A stretch of DNA of 64,000 bases from Peptostreptococcaceae bacterium pGA-8 (GTDB taxonomy: Bacteria > Bacillota > Clostridia > Peptostreptococcales > Anaerovoracaceae), in contig FONK01000003.1 in assembly GCA_900112915.1 (NCBI GenBank), positions 62,001 to 126,000 on the forward strand. Direction: 5' to 3'. The first letter of the stretch is position 1; every line of letters starts with the position of its first letter. Positions 1-8,425 of the stretch are shown here, piece by piece. Position numbers and translations under genes: made by a program. Below the pieces are notes generated by a model. It was not told where the DNA came from and did no database searches. It saw only the letters and a program-made list of their open reading frames with translations.

Positions 1-2238
1 GAAATTGTCGTAGACAGAATAATTGTGAAAAAGGGGCAGGAAGGCAGAATTGCAGAGGCGGTTGAAATGGCCATCAGTCATGGAGACGGTCTTGTAGTGT
101 GTCAAACCGTCGCATCGGATGATAATTCGGACGCAATCAGAAAAACCTTTTCCACCAAGTTTTCCTGTCCTGACCATGGGGTCAGCATCGAAGAGCTGGA
201 GCCGAGGATGTTTTCCTTCAACAGCCCATTTGGAGCATGTGAAGAGTGCAACGGGCTGGGGTTCACACAGAAAATAGACCCAGGCTTAATTGTTGACCTG
301 GAAAAGACAATTCCCAACGGAGCTTTGAGCAAAATTTTTGCTTCTATGGAATTTTCCGGATACTATAGACAGGTTATCGATGTCCTTGCCCGTGAGCATG
401 GGGTGGATATAAATAAACCTCTGGGAACATTGCCGCAGGCCTTCATAGATGAAGTGATGTATGGCACAGGTGACAGAAAGCTTAAATATACCTATGTAAG
501 CAAGACCTCCGGAAGAACCTCCAATATGAATCATACCTTTGAAGGGGTAATAAACAATGTAGAAAGGCGATATAGAGAAACCAATTCTGACTTCATGAAG
601 GAAAAAATTCAAAAGTATATGGCAACCAAACCATGTACATCCTGTGGAGGCAGGCGTCTAAAGCCTGAAGTTTTAGCAGTTACAGTAGGGGGCAAGAATA
701 TATCGGAAGTAAGCGATATGTCCATAACCGAGGCATACGACTTTTTTGCTCAGCTGAAGCTATCGGAGAAGGAAGCTATCATTGGTGAGCAAATCCTCAA
801 AGAAATACGAGAGAGGCTGAAGTTCCTCTTGAATGTGGGCTTGGAATATCTGACTCTGTCGAGAAGCTCAGGGACCTTAAGCGGTGGTGAATCGCAGCGA
901 ATACGGCTGGCAACACAGATTGGTTCAGGACTCATGGGTGTTTTGTACATTTTAGATGAGCCCAGCATCGGACTCCATCAAAAGGATAATGAAAAACTGC
1001 TTTTAACCCTTAGAAGGCTTACGGATATGGGCAATACTCTTTTGATAGTTGAGCATGATGAAGATACGATGTATGCAGCTGATCAAATAATTGATATTGG
1101 CCCCGGTGCAGGAGTTCACGGCGGAGAACTGGTGGCTCAAGGTACAGTGGAGGAAATTAAGAAGAACAAAAAATCCATAACGGGACAGTATTTATCCGGA
1201 AGAAAGCAGATTAAGGTTCCTGCGGAGAGACGAAAGGGCAATGGAGAATTCATAAAAATTGTCGGCGCCCGGGAGAATAATCTGAATAATATAGATGTAG
1301 AAATCCCTCTTGGTGAGTTGGTTTGTGTTACAGGGGTTTCAGGTTCCGGCAAGAGCAGCCTGATTAACGAGATTTTGTACAAAGGAGCTGCAGCTGAGAC
1401 CAATGGGCTTAAGGAGCCGGTAGGACGTCATAAGGCGATTTTAGGCCTTGAGAACATTGATAAGGTGATAGATATCAACCAGTCACCTATAGGAAGGACT
1501 CCAAGATCCAACCCGGCCACATATACGGGCATGTTCACCCATATTAGAGACCTCTTTGCAGCATTGCCGGAGGCTAAGCTCAGGGGCTATGAAAAGGGGA
1601 GGTTCAGCTTCAATGTTAAGGGCGGCAGGTGTGAAGCCTGCAGTGGTGACGGAATTATAAAGATTGAGATGCACTTCCTGTCGGATGTATATGTACCTTG
1701 TGAGGTGTGCAAGGGGAAAAGGTATAATAGGGAAACTCTGGAGATTAAATACAAAGGAAAGAATATTTTCCAGGTACTTGATATGACTGTTTCTGAAGCC
1801 TTGGAATTTTTCAAAAACATTCCTTCTTTGACACGACATCTGGAAACCTTGGAAAATGTAGGTCTTGGATATATTAAGCTGGGACAGCCTTCACCGCAGC
1901 TATCAGGAGGAGAGGCTCAGAGAGTAAAGCTGGCGGCGGAACTGTCTAAACGCAGCACAGGCAAAACGCTGTATATTTTAGATGAACCGACTACAGGGCT
2001 TCATTTTGCCGATGTCGATAAGCTTATTCAGGTTCTGGAGCAGCTGGTTGACGCAGGCAATACGGTCGTAGTGATAGAGCATAACCTGGATGTCATCAAA
2101 AGGGCGGATCATATTATCGACCTTGGCCCGGACGGCGGAAACCGAGGTGGAAATATAGTGGCAACGGGAACTCCGGAGGAGATTTCCGGGGTGGAAGAGT
2201 CCAGAACCGGGGAGTTCTTGAAAAAAATCCTTCCTTAG
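1..2238 (+). CDS. uvrA: Excinuclease ABC subunit A, 3' part (5' end outside window)
   Basis: DNA damage-recognition ATPase of nucleotide excision repair, which loads UvrB at lesions. The frame is open from base 1, so the N-terminal Walker A region is missing; about 745 residues remain of a family of about 940. Visible are the zinc module ending CEECNGLGF, the first ABC signature LSGGESQR followed by LDEPSIGLH, the second P-loop GVSGSGKSS, the second zinc finger CEAC...CEVC, and the second signature LSGGEAQR with LDEPTTGLH. The order is that of UvrA and not of other ABC ATPases. The stop codon region carries a promoter for the next gene. Confidence 0.97.
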   Translation, partial: EIVVDRIIVKKGQEGRIAEAVEMAISHGDGLVVCQTVASDDNSDAIRKTFSTKFSCPDHGVSIEELEPRMFSFNSPFGACEECNGLGFTQKIDPGLIVDLEKTIPNGALSKIFASMEFSGYYRQVIDVLAREHGVDINKPLGTLPQAFIDEVMYGTGDRKLKYTYVSKTSGRTSNMNHTFEGVINNVERRYRETNSDFMKEKIQKYMATKPCTSCGGRRLKPEVLAVTVGGKNISEVSDMSITEAYDFFAQLKLSEKEAIIGEQILKEIRERLKFLLNVGLEYLTLSRSSGTLSGGESQRIRLATQIGSGLMGVLYILDEPSIGLHQKDNEKLLLTLRRLTDMGNTLLIVEHDEDTMYAADQIIDIGPGAGVHGGELVAQGTVEEIKKNKKSITGQYLSGRKQIKVPAERRKGNGEFIKIVGARENNLNNIDVEIPLGELVCVTGVSGSGKSSLINEILYKGAAAETNGLKEPVGRHKAILGLENIDKVIDINQSPIGRTPRSNPATYTGMFTHIRDLFAALPEAKLRGYEKGRFSFNVKGGRCEACSGDGIIKIEMHFLSDVYVPCEVCKGKRYNRETLEIKYKGKNIFQVLDMTVSEALEFFKNIPSLTRHLETLENVGLGYIKLGQPSPQLSGGEAQRVKLAAELSKRSTGKTLYILDEPTTGLHFADVDKLIQVLEQLVDAGNTVVVIEHNLDVIKRADHIIDLGPDGGNRGGNIVATGTPEEISGVEESRTGEFLKKILP

Positions 2239-2246
2239 AGTATAAT
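2218..2246 (+). promoter_or_regulatory. Sigma-70-type promoter for pncB
   Basis: TTGAAA (2218-2223), a 17-bp spacer, then a perfect TATAAT (2241-2246). The -35 box lies inside the last codons of uvrA, so pncB can be transcribed independently of uvrA. Transcription would start near 2253. Confidence 0.6.
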
Positions 2247-2327
2247 GAAGGCGTTTGAGCACAAAAAATTTAGCCCAAGCAAGAAAGCCTTTGGGTGCAG
2301 CAAGAAAAAGAAAATGAGGGAAAAAAG

Positions 2328-3767
2328 ATGAAAAAGCATGAAAACCTGACTATGCTCACAGATTTCTATGAGCTAACTATGGCCAATGGCTATTTTGAGT
2401 CAGGAGTTATTGAAGACATAGGTTATTTTGATATGTTTTTCAGAAAGGTGCCTGATGGCGGCGGATATGCCATTATGGCAGGTGTCGAGCAGGTTGTGGA
2501 CTATTTGGACAACTTAGAGTTTACTGAAGAGGATATAGAATACCTTCGAGAAAAAGGAATGTTCTGCGAAGAATTCTTGGACTATTTGAGAAACTTTAAA
2601 TTCCAATGTGATGTATGGGCAGTACCGGAAGGAACGCCTATATTCCCCCACGAACCGATTTTAACCGTTAGGGGACCTGTGATTCAAGCACAATTCGTTG
2701 AGACTATGATTCTTTTGTTCATAAATCATCAAAGCCTGATTGCTACTAAGGCAAGCAGAATTGTTAGAGCGGCTCAGGGAAGAGCTATTATGGAGTTTGG
2801 AACCAGAAGAGCCCATGGCACAGCCTCTGCCGTATATGGAGCAAGAGCATCATATATTGCCGGCTGTGTTGGTACTGCTTGTACTATTGCAGATAGAGAT
2901 CACAAAATACCTGCCCTGGGAACCATGGCTCATTCTTGGGTGCAGATGTTCCCGGATGAATATACGGCATTTAAGAAATATGCTGAAATTTATCCTGAAA
3001 ACTGCGTTCTTCTGGTTGATACATATAATGTACTTAAATCAGGAGTTCCTGCGGCAATCAGGGTGTTTAATGAAGTTAAGCCTAAAAAGATGGGAATCAG
3101 AATTGATAGCGGTGACATCACCTACCTGACAAAAAAGGCAAGAAAAATGCTTGATGATGCAGGCTTGCAGGATTGTAAGATCAGCATTTCCAATAGTCTG
3201 GACGAGTATATTATTAGAGATGTTCTTTTAGAGGGAGCTCAAATTGATGCCTTTGGCGTTGGTGAGAGAATGATTACCGCCAAGTCGGAGCCGGTATTCG
3301 GTGGAGTATATAAGCTATCAGCCCTTGAAGTCGACGGCGAAATCATTCCAAAGATTAAGATATCGGAAAATGTAGAGAAGATTACCAACCCGGGCTTTAA
3401 GACCCTATACAGACTTTATGACAAGGACAATCATAAGGCTCTGGCTGATGTTATGACCTTAGATGGGGAGGTTATTCCTGAGGATGACGGCTATGAGATT
3501 TTCGACCCTAATGCTGTCTGGAAGAGAAAGACTCTCAATAACTTCTATGCAAAGAACATACGAGTTCCGCTGTTTGAAAAGGGGCGGAAGGTTTACGATT
3601 GTCCGCCTATTGAAGAGATTAGAGATTACTGTGCAGCTCAAATAGAAACTCTTTGGGATGAAACCTTAAGATTTGAAAATCCGCAGACTTATTATGTAGA
3701 CTTATCACAGAAGCTTTGGGATGTTAAAGACCAGCTTTTAAAGGATAGGAATGGTGAGAATGCATAA
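2328..3767 (+). CDS. pncB: Nicotinate phosphoribosyltransferase
   Basis: Makes nicotinate mononucleotide from nicotinate and PRPP, the entry step of the Preiss-Handler NAD salvage route in the cytoplasm. The N-terminus (LTMLTDFYELTMANGYFESG) and the segments FGTRRAHG, DTYNVLKSG and RIDSGDITYL are typical of the family, and 479 residues is the usual size. ATG 2328 was chosen over an in-frame GTG at 2295 because GAGGG sits 7 bases before it. The gene has its own promoter overlapping the end of uvrA and a strong terminator downstream, so it is probably monocistronic. Confidence 0.95.
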   Translation: MKKHENLTMLTDFYELTMANGYFESGVIEDIGYFDMFFRKVPDGGGYAIMAGVEQVVDYLDNLEFTEEDIEYLREKGMFCEEFLDYLRNFKFQCDVWAVPEGTPIFPHEPILTVRGPVIQAQFVETMILLFINHQSLIATKASRIVRAAQGRAIMEFGTRRAHGTASAVYGARASYIAGCVGTACTIADRDHKIPALGTMAHSWVQMFPDEYTAFKKYAEIYPENCVLLVDTYNVLKSGVPAAIRVFNEVKPKKMGIRIDSGDITYLTKKARKMLDDAGLQDCKISISNSLDEYIIRDVLLEGAQIDAFGVGERMITAKSEPVFGGVYKLSALEVDGEIIPKIKISENVEKITNPGFKTLYRLYDKDNHKALADVMTLDGEVIPEDDGYEIFDPNAVWKRKTLNNFYAKNIRVPLFEKGRKVYDCPPIEEIRDYCAAQIETLWDETLRFENPQTYYVDLSQKLWDVKDQLLKDRNGENA

Positions 3768-3833
3768 ATATGCAGAAAAAGCCTGTCTAATATTCAAAAA
3801 AGCGAATAACATGTTGCTCAAAAAAGCAAATGC

Positions 3834-3869
3834 TTAAGAATACTTAAGAATCCTTAAGAAATCTTAAAT
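3834..3869 (+). repeat. Four TTAAGA-type direct repeats phased every 10 bp
   Basis: TTAAGA occurs at 3834, 3844 and 3854 and the related TTAAAT at 3864, exactly one helical turn apart; the last copy runs into the terminator stem. It lies in the 306-bp gap between pncB and the wall hydrolase, about 80 bp upstream of the hydrolase promoter. One-turn direct repeats resemble binding sites of OmpR-type response regulators; a phased A/T bend is the alternative. Confidence 0.45.
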
Positions 3870-3907
3870 CGGGATAATCATTGAAAAATAGCGGTTTATC
3901 CCGATTT
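3866..3907 (+). terminator. Hairpin terminator after pncB
   Basis: A perfect 12-bp stem (AAATCGGGATAA, 3866-3877, with TTATCCCGATTT, 3896-3907) and an 18-base loop, followed by T and a T-rich stretch. Confidence 0.7.
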
Positions 3908-3945
3908 TGCTTTGTGTAGTTTATGTGAAAATCTTAGAAATGCTG

Positions 3946-3974
3946 TTGACAAAAGTATGCATATACTCTAAAAT
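3946..3974 (+). promoter_or_regulatory. Strong sigma-70-type promoter for the LysM/NlpC-P60 gene
   Basis: Perfect TTGACA (3946-3951), 17-bp spacer, TAAAAT (3969-3974). Transcription should start near 3981, leaving a leader of about 90 bases before the ATG at 4074. Confidence 0.75.
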
Positions 3975-3980
3975 GCACAT

Positions 3981-4073
3981 ATGGGTTTTGGAGGAGGACC
4001 TTCTACCCTGTTCAAAAGGTGTTATTCGCGGGAATCCTAAACGAAATTTTTTGCGAAAGTAGGAAAGGATTAT
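3981..4073 (+). promoter_or_regulatory. Possibly structured 5' leader of the wall-hydrolase mRNA
   Basis: The leader can form at least one short hairpin (GGAGG with CCTTC around 3989-4002, with outer GGG/CCC support). I do not recognise a known riboswitch in it; in particular the conserved blocks of the c-di-AMP (ydaO) class, often found before such hydrolases, are not evident. Confidence 0.25.
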
Positions 4074-5249
4074 ATGAGTAAATATGTAAACTTAGAAAAT
4101 TTTAATTTTGGAAAGAACAAGTATGCCGTCGCATCAGGAGTTGTCCTGGCGGTTATTGCACTTGTAGCCCTGATGCTTTATGGTTCAAGAGCTTATGCTA
4201 CTGAGGACTACTGGGACATTAAGGTAAAGGACAAGGTAATTGCTACAGTAAACTCTCAGAGTGATGCTAATAAGGTTATCGACGGTGTGAAGAACCACTA
4301 TGCAGCTGAAGGCGCTAAGGTTGAATCAGTTAAAATTGATCCTGAAATCACTCTTAAGCAGCGTAATGTAAGAGAAAAGGACGCACCTAAGACTGCAGAG
4401 GTTAAGGATGTAGTAAACCTGATCTTAACCGGCAATGTTGAGACCAGAACATATACCGTTGAGGAAGGCGATTCAGTATGGGATATCGCAATGAAGAACG
4501 GATATACATATGAAGAGTTTGTAAAGATGAATTCGGATAAGGATTTGGCTTTCATCCTTCCGGGAGATGAATTGAATCTTACAGAAGCCAAGCCATATGT
4601 AACCGTTGAGCTGAGGCAGACTGTTACAAGCACGGAAGCTATTTCACCGGAAGATCAGTTTGAGGAAACAGAGGAGCTGTACGAGGGTGAAGAAGAGGTT
4701 AAGGAATATGGAACCGCCGGTGAGAGAGAAGTAACTGTTAAACAGACTCTTGTAAATGGAGCAGCTGAGAATACAGAGGTTCTTAAGGAGAAGGTTGTTA
4801 AAGAAGCAACTCCTAACATCGTGCTTAAGGGAACTAAGAAAAGACCTAGCGGTGTTAAGACTACTTCCGGCACTTCAAGCAGAAGCTTCGCAGGTGCGGC
4901 ATCTTATTCCGGCAATGGTTCATCTGTAGTATCCTTTGCGAAGCAGTTTGTCGGCAATCCTTATGTTCTTGGCGGAAGAAGCTTAACAAACGGTTGTGAC
5001 TGCTACGGCTTTGTATGGGCTGTTTATCAGCAGTTTGGCATTAATATAGGCATTAGCGCCGGTAACGGTGTTTCCGTTCCTGTTTCACAGATGCAGCCGG
5101 GTGACATTATCATTTACAGCGGACACTACAGCATGTATGCCGGTGGTGGACAGGAAGTTCACGCACTGAATCCTTCAGATGGTATCAAGGTTACACCGCT
5201 CGGATGGACTAATGCAGGTGCAATCGTAGATGTGAGAAGATTTGTATAA
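4074..5249 (+). CDS. Cell-wall hydrolase: membrane anchor, LysM, G5, NlpC/P60
   Basis: Exported peptidoglycan endopeptidase of 391 residues. Residues about 20-40 form one hydrophobic anchor or uncleaved signal. A LysM domain follows at about 122-166 (YTVEEGDSVWDIA...PGDELNL), then a G5-like domain at about 170-250 (acidic, KEYGTAGEREVTVKQT), a Ser/Thr/Gly linker, and a C-terminal NlpC/P60 domain. The catalytic Cys is in GCDCYGFV and the His in SGHYSMY. The layout resembles Rpf/YabE-like wall-remodelling enzymes with the lytic domain exchanged for NlpC/P60. It has its own promoter and terminator. The exact bond cleaved cannot be read from the sequence. Confidence 0.88.
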   Translation: MSKYVNLENFNFGKNKYAVASGVVLAVIALVALMLYGSRAYATEDYWDIKVKDKVIATVNSQSDANKVIDGVKNHYAAEGAKVESVKIDPEITLKQRNVREKDAPKTAEVKDVVNLILTGNVETRTYTVEEGDSVWDIAMKNGYTYEEFVKMNSDKDLAFILPGDELNLTEAKPYVTVELRQTVTSTEAISPEDQFEETEELYEGEEEVKEYGTAGEREVTVKQTLVNGAAENTEVLKEKVVKEATPNIVLKGTKKRPSGVKTTSGTSSRSFAGAASYSGNGSSVVSFAKQFVGNPYVLGGRSLTNGCDCYGFVWAVYQQFGINIGISAGNGVSVPVSQMQPGDIIIYSGHYSMYAGGGQEVHALNPSDGIKVTPLGWTNAGAIVDVRRFV

Positions 5250-5290
5250 GATTTAAATCTTAAAGCAAGCTTGAGTTGAATGAGTATTTT

Positions 5291-5325
5291 AAAAGGAGAT
5301 GATGGGAAAACCATGATCTCCTTTT
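5291..5325. terminator. Bidirectional terminator between convergent genes
   Basis: A 15-bp stem with one mismatch (AAAAGGAGAT... 5291-5305 and 5311-5325) and a GAAAA loop. It serves the wall hydrolase on the plus strand and the murE gene on the minus strand. Confidence 0.65.
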
Positions 5326-5370
5326 GATTTCGACTTTTAAATGCATCCCTCGGTCCTATAAGCCTAAGTC

Positions 5371-6789
5371 CTAGATGGACTTTAATGCTTCCTTGACCTT
5401 TTCCTCGTCATTAAATGGGATTTTCTCATTTCCGATAGTTTCGTATCTATCTACACCTTTTCCTAAGATTAGAACCATATCACCGCTTTCAGCAATATTC
5501 AGGCCGGCTTTAATAGCCTCCTCTCTATCTACAATTATGGTATAGTTGTCTTTTTCTATGTCCTGTATCATATCATTTATAATGCTGACAGGATCTTCAT
5601 TTCTTGGATCTTCGTAGCAAAAAAAGCATAGATCCGAATAGTCGGAAACAATTTTTCCGACGGTACGCCGCTTGCCGGCGTCTCTTTCACCGGCTTGCCC
5701 GATAACAGTAATTATTCTGCCTGAGACCAGGGTTCTTGCAAAGCTGAGCAACCTATATACTCCGTTGGGTGTATGAGCATAGTCGACAACAACTGTAAAG
5801 TCCTGCCCCTCATCAATAACATCGTAGCGACCGGGTATATTAATCTTGCTTATGTTGCGTAAGCATTTATCCAATGGAACGTATCTGCTTGCAGTTAAAA
5901 CAGCAGCGGCTAAATTATACACATTAAAATCACCAACTAAAGGTGAGATAACTTCATAGGAAGTACCCCCGTAAGCAAAAGCAATTTCTGTCCTGGTCGG
6001 AGAGCAGGAAAAGCTCTTTATTACCAAGTCGTTATCATCGCCTTTACCGTATGTTAGAATTAATTTCGCATTTGAGGCGGACTTCATCGGTAGATATGAT
6101 TTTTCATCGTCTTTATTCAGCACCGCAAACCCGGCAGACTTAATCTTTCTAAACTGCTGCTGCTTACAAAAGAGATAGTTTTCGAAGGTTTTATGGGTAT
6201 TAAGGTGTTCACTGGTGATATTGGTAAATACCCCGCTGTCAAAGCTGAGGTAATCAAGCCTATTTCTGAAAAATGCTTCAGAGGAAGTTTCCATTACCAC
6301 ATATTTGCAGCCTGCATCCAGGAACTCTTGAAAGTAGCCATACAATTTATCACTGTCAGGGGTTGTGTTATTAGTGTCTTTGAAGAATTCAGCACAGCCG
6401 TAACCATTGGTACCGATATATCCGCATATATCATCACCCATTAGGGTTTGAATAATTGTAGCCGTTGAAGTCTTGCCGTCCGTACCACCAACGGAAATTA
6501 TCGTCAGCTTATCCTCCGGATGGTCATAAAACCTCTGAAACAAAGCAGGTGCTATATCATTTGTATCCTTAACCTTTATAATAGGCACGGATTTGCTCCC
6601 CACATCCTTTGAGACGCATATTGCGCCGGCACCTCTGGAAATGGCATCATCAATATAATCATGCCTATCAACCTTTACTCCCATTGTACAAAGAAACAGG
6701 TCGCCTTTGGTGACATCTCTGGAATTGGTTTTTATTCCGGTTATTACTGTATCATTTTCTATATTGAACAATTCGTTTAATTTTTTCAT
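5371..6789 (-). CDS. murE: UDP-N-acetylmuramyl-tripeptide synthetase (MurE family)
   Basis: Mur ligase adding the third amino acid to UDP-MurNAc-L-Ala-D-Glu in the cytoplasm. Visible are the N-terminal uridine-binding part (TGIKTNSRDVTKGDLF), the ATP loop GGTDGKTST at residues 101-109, METSSEAF, TNITSEHLNTH, and YAHTPNGV. The substrate-selecting loop reads EDPRNEDP, where meso-diaminopimelate enzymes have DNPR and staphylococcal lysine enzymes DNPA, so the amino acid added is uncertain. It follows fba on the same strand behind a hairpin. Its Shine-Dalgarno is weak, but no better start is available. A stand-alone Mur-ligase homologue not in the main wall pathway is a possible alternative. Confidence 0.85.
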   Translation of the reverse strand: MKKLNELFNIENDTVITGIKTNSRDVTKGDLFLCTMGVKVDRHDYIDDAISRGAGAICVSKDVGSKSVPIIKVKDTNDIAPALFQRFYDHPEDKLTIISVGGTDGKTSTATIIQTLMGDDICGYIGTNGYGCAEFFKDTNNTTPDSDKLYGYFQEFLDAGCKYVVMETSSEAFFRNRLDYLSFDSGVFTNITSEHLNTHKTFENYLFCKQQQFRKIKSAGFAVLNKDDEKSYLPMKSASNAKLILTYGKGDDNDLVIKSFSCSPTRTEIAFAYGGTSYEVISPLVGDFNVYNLAAAVLTASRYVPLDKCLRNISKINIPGRYDVIDEGQDFTVVVDYAHTPNGVYRLLSFARTLVSGRIITVIGQAGERDAGKRRTVGKIVSDYSDLCFFCYEDPRNEDPVSIINDMIQDIEKDNYTIIVDREEAIKAGLNIAESGDMVLILGKGVDRYETIGNEKIPFNDEEKVKEALKSI

Positions 6790-6808
6790 AAAATATTTCT
6801 TTAAAGAT

Positions 6809-6836
6809 AAAGGAGAGCATTTTAATTCTCTCCTTT
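6809..6836 (-). terminator. Hairpin between fba and murE
   Basis: A 9-bp perfect stem (AAAGGAGAG 6809-6817, CTCTCCTTT 6828-6836) just downstream of fba on the minus strand. It may terminate fba partly and allow read-through into murE, since no other murE promoter is obvious. Confidence 0.5.
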
Positions 6837-6861
6837 ACAAAATCGTCATTAACAATATAAT

Positions 6862-7791
6862 TTATCTTTTGTTTGATGCGTTTAACACATTTTTAATCTT
6901 GTGCTGAACCATCTTCTTAATGGCATCTCTTCCGGGGCCGAGATACTTTCTCGGGTCGAATTCGGCAGGATTTTCCATTAGAACTCTTCTAATTTCAGCT
7001 GTCATAGCAAGTCTTAGGTCAGTGTCGATATTAACCTTACAAATACCCCATTTAACAGCTTCTCTGATCATTTCCTCGGGAACGCCCTGGGCTCCGGGAA
7101 TGCTGCCTCCATATTGGTTACATCTGTCTACGAATTCTTTTAAAACTGTTGATGCACCGTGGAGTACAAGGGGAGTATCAGGAATCAGGTTATGGATTTG
7201 CTTTAGACGTTCATAATCCAGATATGGCTCGCCTTTGAATTTATATGCACCGTGGCTTGTTCCAATGGCAATTGCCAAGGAATCAACACCGGTTCTTTCC
7301 ACAAATTCTGCAGCTTCGTCAGGGTCTGTAAATGTAGCGGAACGGGCATCCACCTTTATGTTGTCCTCCACACCGGCGAGCTTACCAAGCTCAGCCTCTA
7401 CTACGACGCCATGAGCGTGAGCGTAATCCACCACTTTTTTTGTAAGGGCTATATTCTCTTCAAAAGGATACTTGGATCCATCAATCATAACAGAAGTGAA
7501 TCCATCATCAATACACTGTTTACAGATTTCAAAGTCTTCACCGTGATCCAAGTGAAGGGCTACATCCACACCTGTGTCGATAATTGCAGCTTCAACCAGC
7601 TTGGTTAAATACGCAGACTTTGCATACTTTCTGGCACCGGCTGAAACCTGTAGAATTAAGGGAGCGTTTTCTTCTCCTGCAGCTTCTACAATTCCTTGGA
7701 TGATTTCCATGTTATTTACATTAAAAGCACCAACAGCATAGTCATCCTTTAGAGCCTTATCAAACATTTCTTTTGTTGTAATTAGAGCCAT
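6862..7791 (-). CDS. fba: Class II fructose-1,6-bisphosphate aldolase
   Basis: Zinc-dependent aldolase splitting fructose-1,6-bisphosphate into DHAP and glyceraldehyde-3-phosphate. The 309 residues show AFNVNNMEI, the metal/catalytic segment ALHLDHGEDFEICK, VMIDGSKYPFEEN, EAELGKLAG, AIGTSHGAYK, LVLHGAS and KVNIDTD. The start is the ATG at 7791 because AGGAGGT lies just upstream; an in-frame extension to 7833 has no ribosome site. It is 51 bp behind the MltG-like gene on the same strand and probably in its operon. Confidence 0.95.
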   Translation of the reverse strand: MALITTKEMFDKALKDDYAVGAFNVNNMEIIQGIVEAAGEENAPLILQVSAGARKYAKSAYLTKLVEAAIIDTGVDVALHLDHGEDFEICKQCIDDGFTSVMIDGSKYPFEENIALTKKVVDYAHAHGVVVEAELGKLAGVEDNIKVDARSATFTDPDEAAEFVERTGVDSLAIAIGTSHGAYKFKGEPYLDYERLKQIHNLIPDTPLVLHGASTVLKEFVDRCNQYGGSIPGAQGVPEEMIREAVKWGICKVNIDTDLRLAMTAEIRRVLMENPAEFDPRKYLGPGRDAIKKMVQHKIKNVLNASNKR

Positions 7792-7842
7792 TTTAATACC
7801 TCCTACTCTTGTCAAATAGCTATAATTTACCAATTGCCGGTA

Positions 7843-8316
7843 CTACTGGGTAACCAGCAATGCAATATCTTCTTTAGTTGCACCGGCATTAATTGTGAAG
7901 GTTGCACCCTTTAGACCGGCAGGATCTATGCCCTGAGAGTTACAAACCTTCTCATATTCGGCATATGATTCAAACAGACCGGCGGCAACCAGACTTTCCA
8001 CTGCAGTTTGCAAATCTCCTGCAGTAACCGTCACCTGGATTTGCTTCGTTGTCACTCCGTTTTCCCAAAGCTCATCGGCAGTTTTATTTTTCGTATTCTC
8101 TTTAACGGCAGTTTCCTTTTTCTCCGTTTCTTTTGCCTGCTTTGAAGCATTCTCATTATTCACCTCTTGTTGAGCAGCAGCCTGTTCTGCAAGAACCACC
8201 GGATAATCGATGATGGCGTTCAGTCTCCATGAAATTAAAAGTGCTGCACAAGCAAGAATTATAACGGCAAGAACAATGTCATTTTTATCATAGATAATAT
8301 CTTTTATTTTATTCAT
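7843..8316 (-). CDS. Membrane-anchored protein with MltG-like C-terminal segment
   Basis: 157 residues: one N-terminal membrane helix (about residues 14-32, VLAVIILACAALLI), a Lys/Glu/Asn-rich linker (about 45-85), and a C-terminal segment (AGLFESYAEYEKV...GATFTINAGATKEDIALLV) that resembles the LysM-like substrate-binding module of endolytic transglycosylase MltG. The MltG catalytic domain is absent, so it cannot be the enzyme itself. A wall-associated accessory role fits its place between FemABX-like and MurE genes. GAGGGA lies 6 bases before the ATG. Function is otherwise unknown. Confidence 0.6.
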   Translation of the reverse strand: MNKIKDIIYDKNDIVLAVIILACAALLISWRLNAIIDYPVVLAEQAAAQQEVNNENASKQAKETEKKETAVKENTKNKTADELWENGVTTKQIQVTVTAGDLQTAVESLVAAGLFESYAEYEKVCNSQGIDPAGLKGATFTINAGATKEDIALLVTQ

Positions 8317-8363
8317 AAAAATTCCCTCTTTTATACTTCCTATATAACCCTTTTGTTAGTTAT

Positions 8364-8392
8364 AATTTACCATATTTTAGGCTTAATCTCAA
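8364..8392 (-). promoter_or_regulatory. Sigma-70-type promoter for the MltG-like/fba group
   Basis: On the minus strand: TTGAGA (8387-8392), 17-bp spacer, TAAATT (8364-8369). It would start transcription about 40 bases before the ATG at 8316. Confidence 0.5.
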
Positions 8393-8425
8393 GTGAAGAT
8401 TAGTGCCGGCTGATTGATGAAGCCT

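Noticed and set aside
6755-6825. Short minus-strand frame with AGGAGAG overlapping the start of murE (possible leader peptide)
   Set aside because: It lies inside the fba/murE hairpin and is probably a by-product of the stem sequence; nothing else supports translation.
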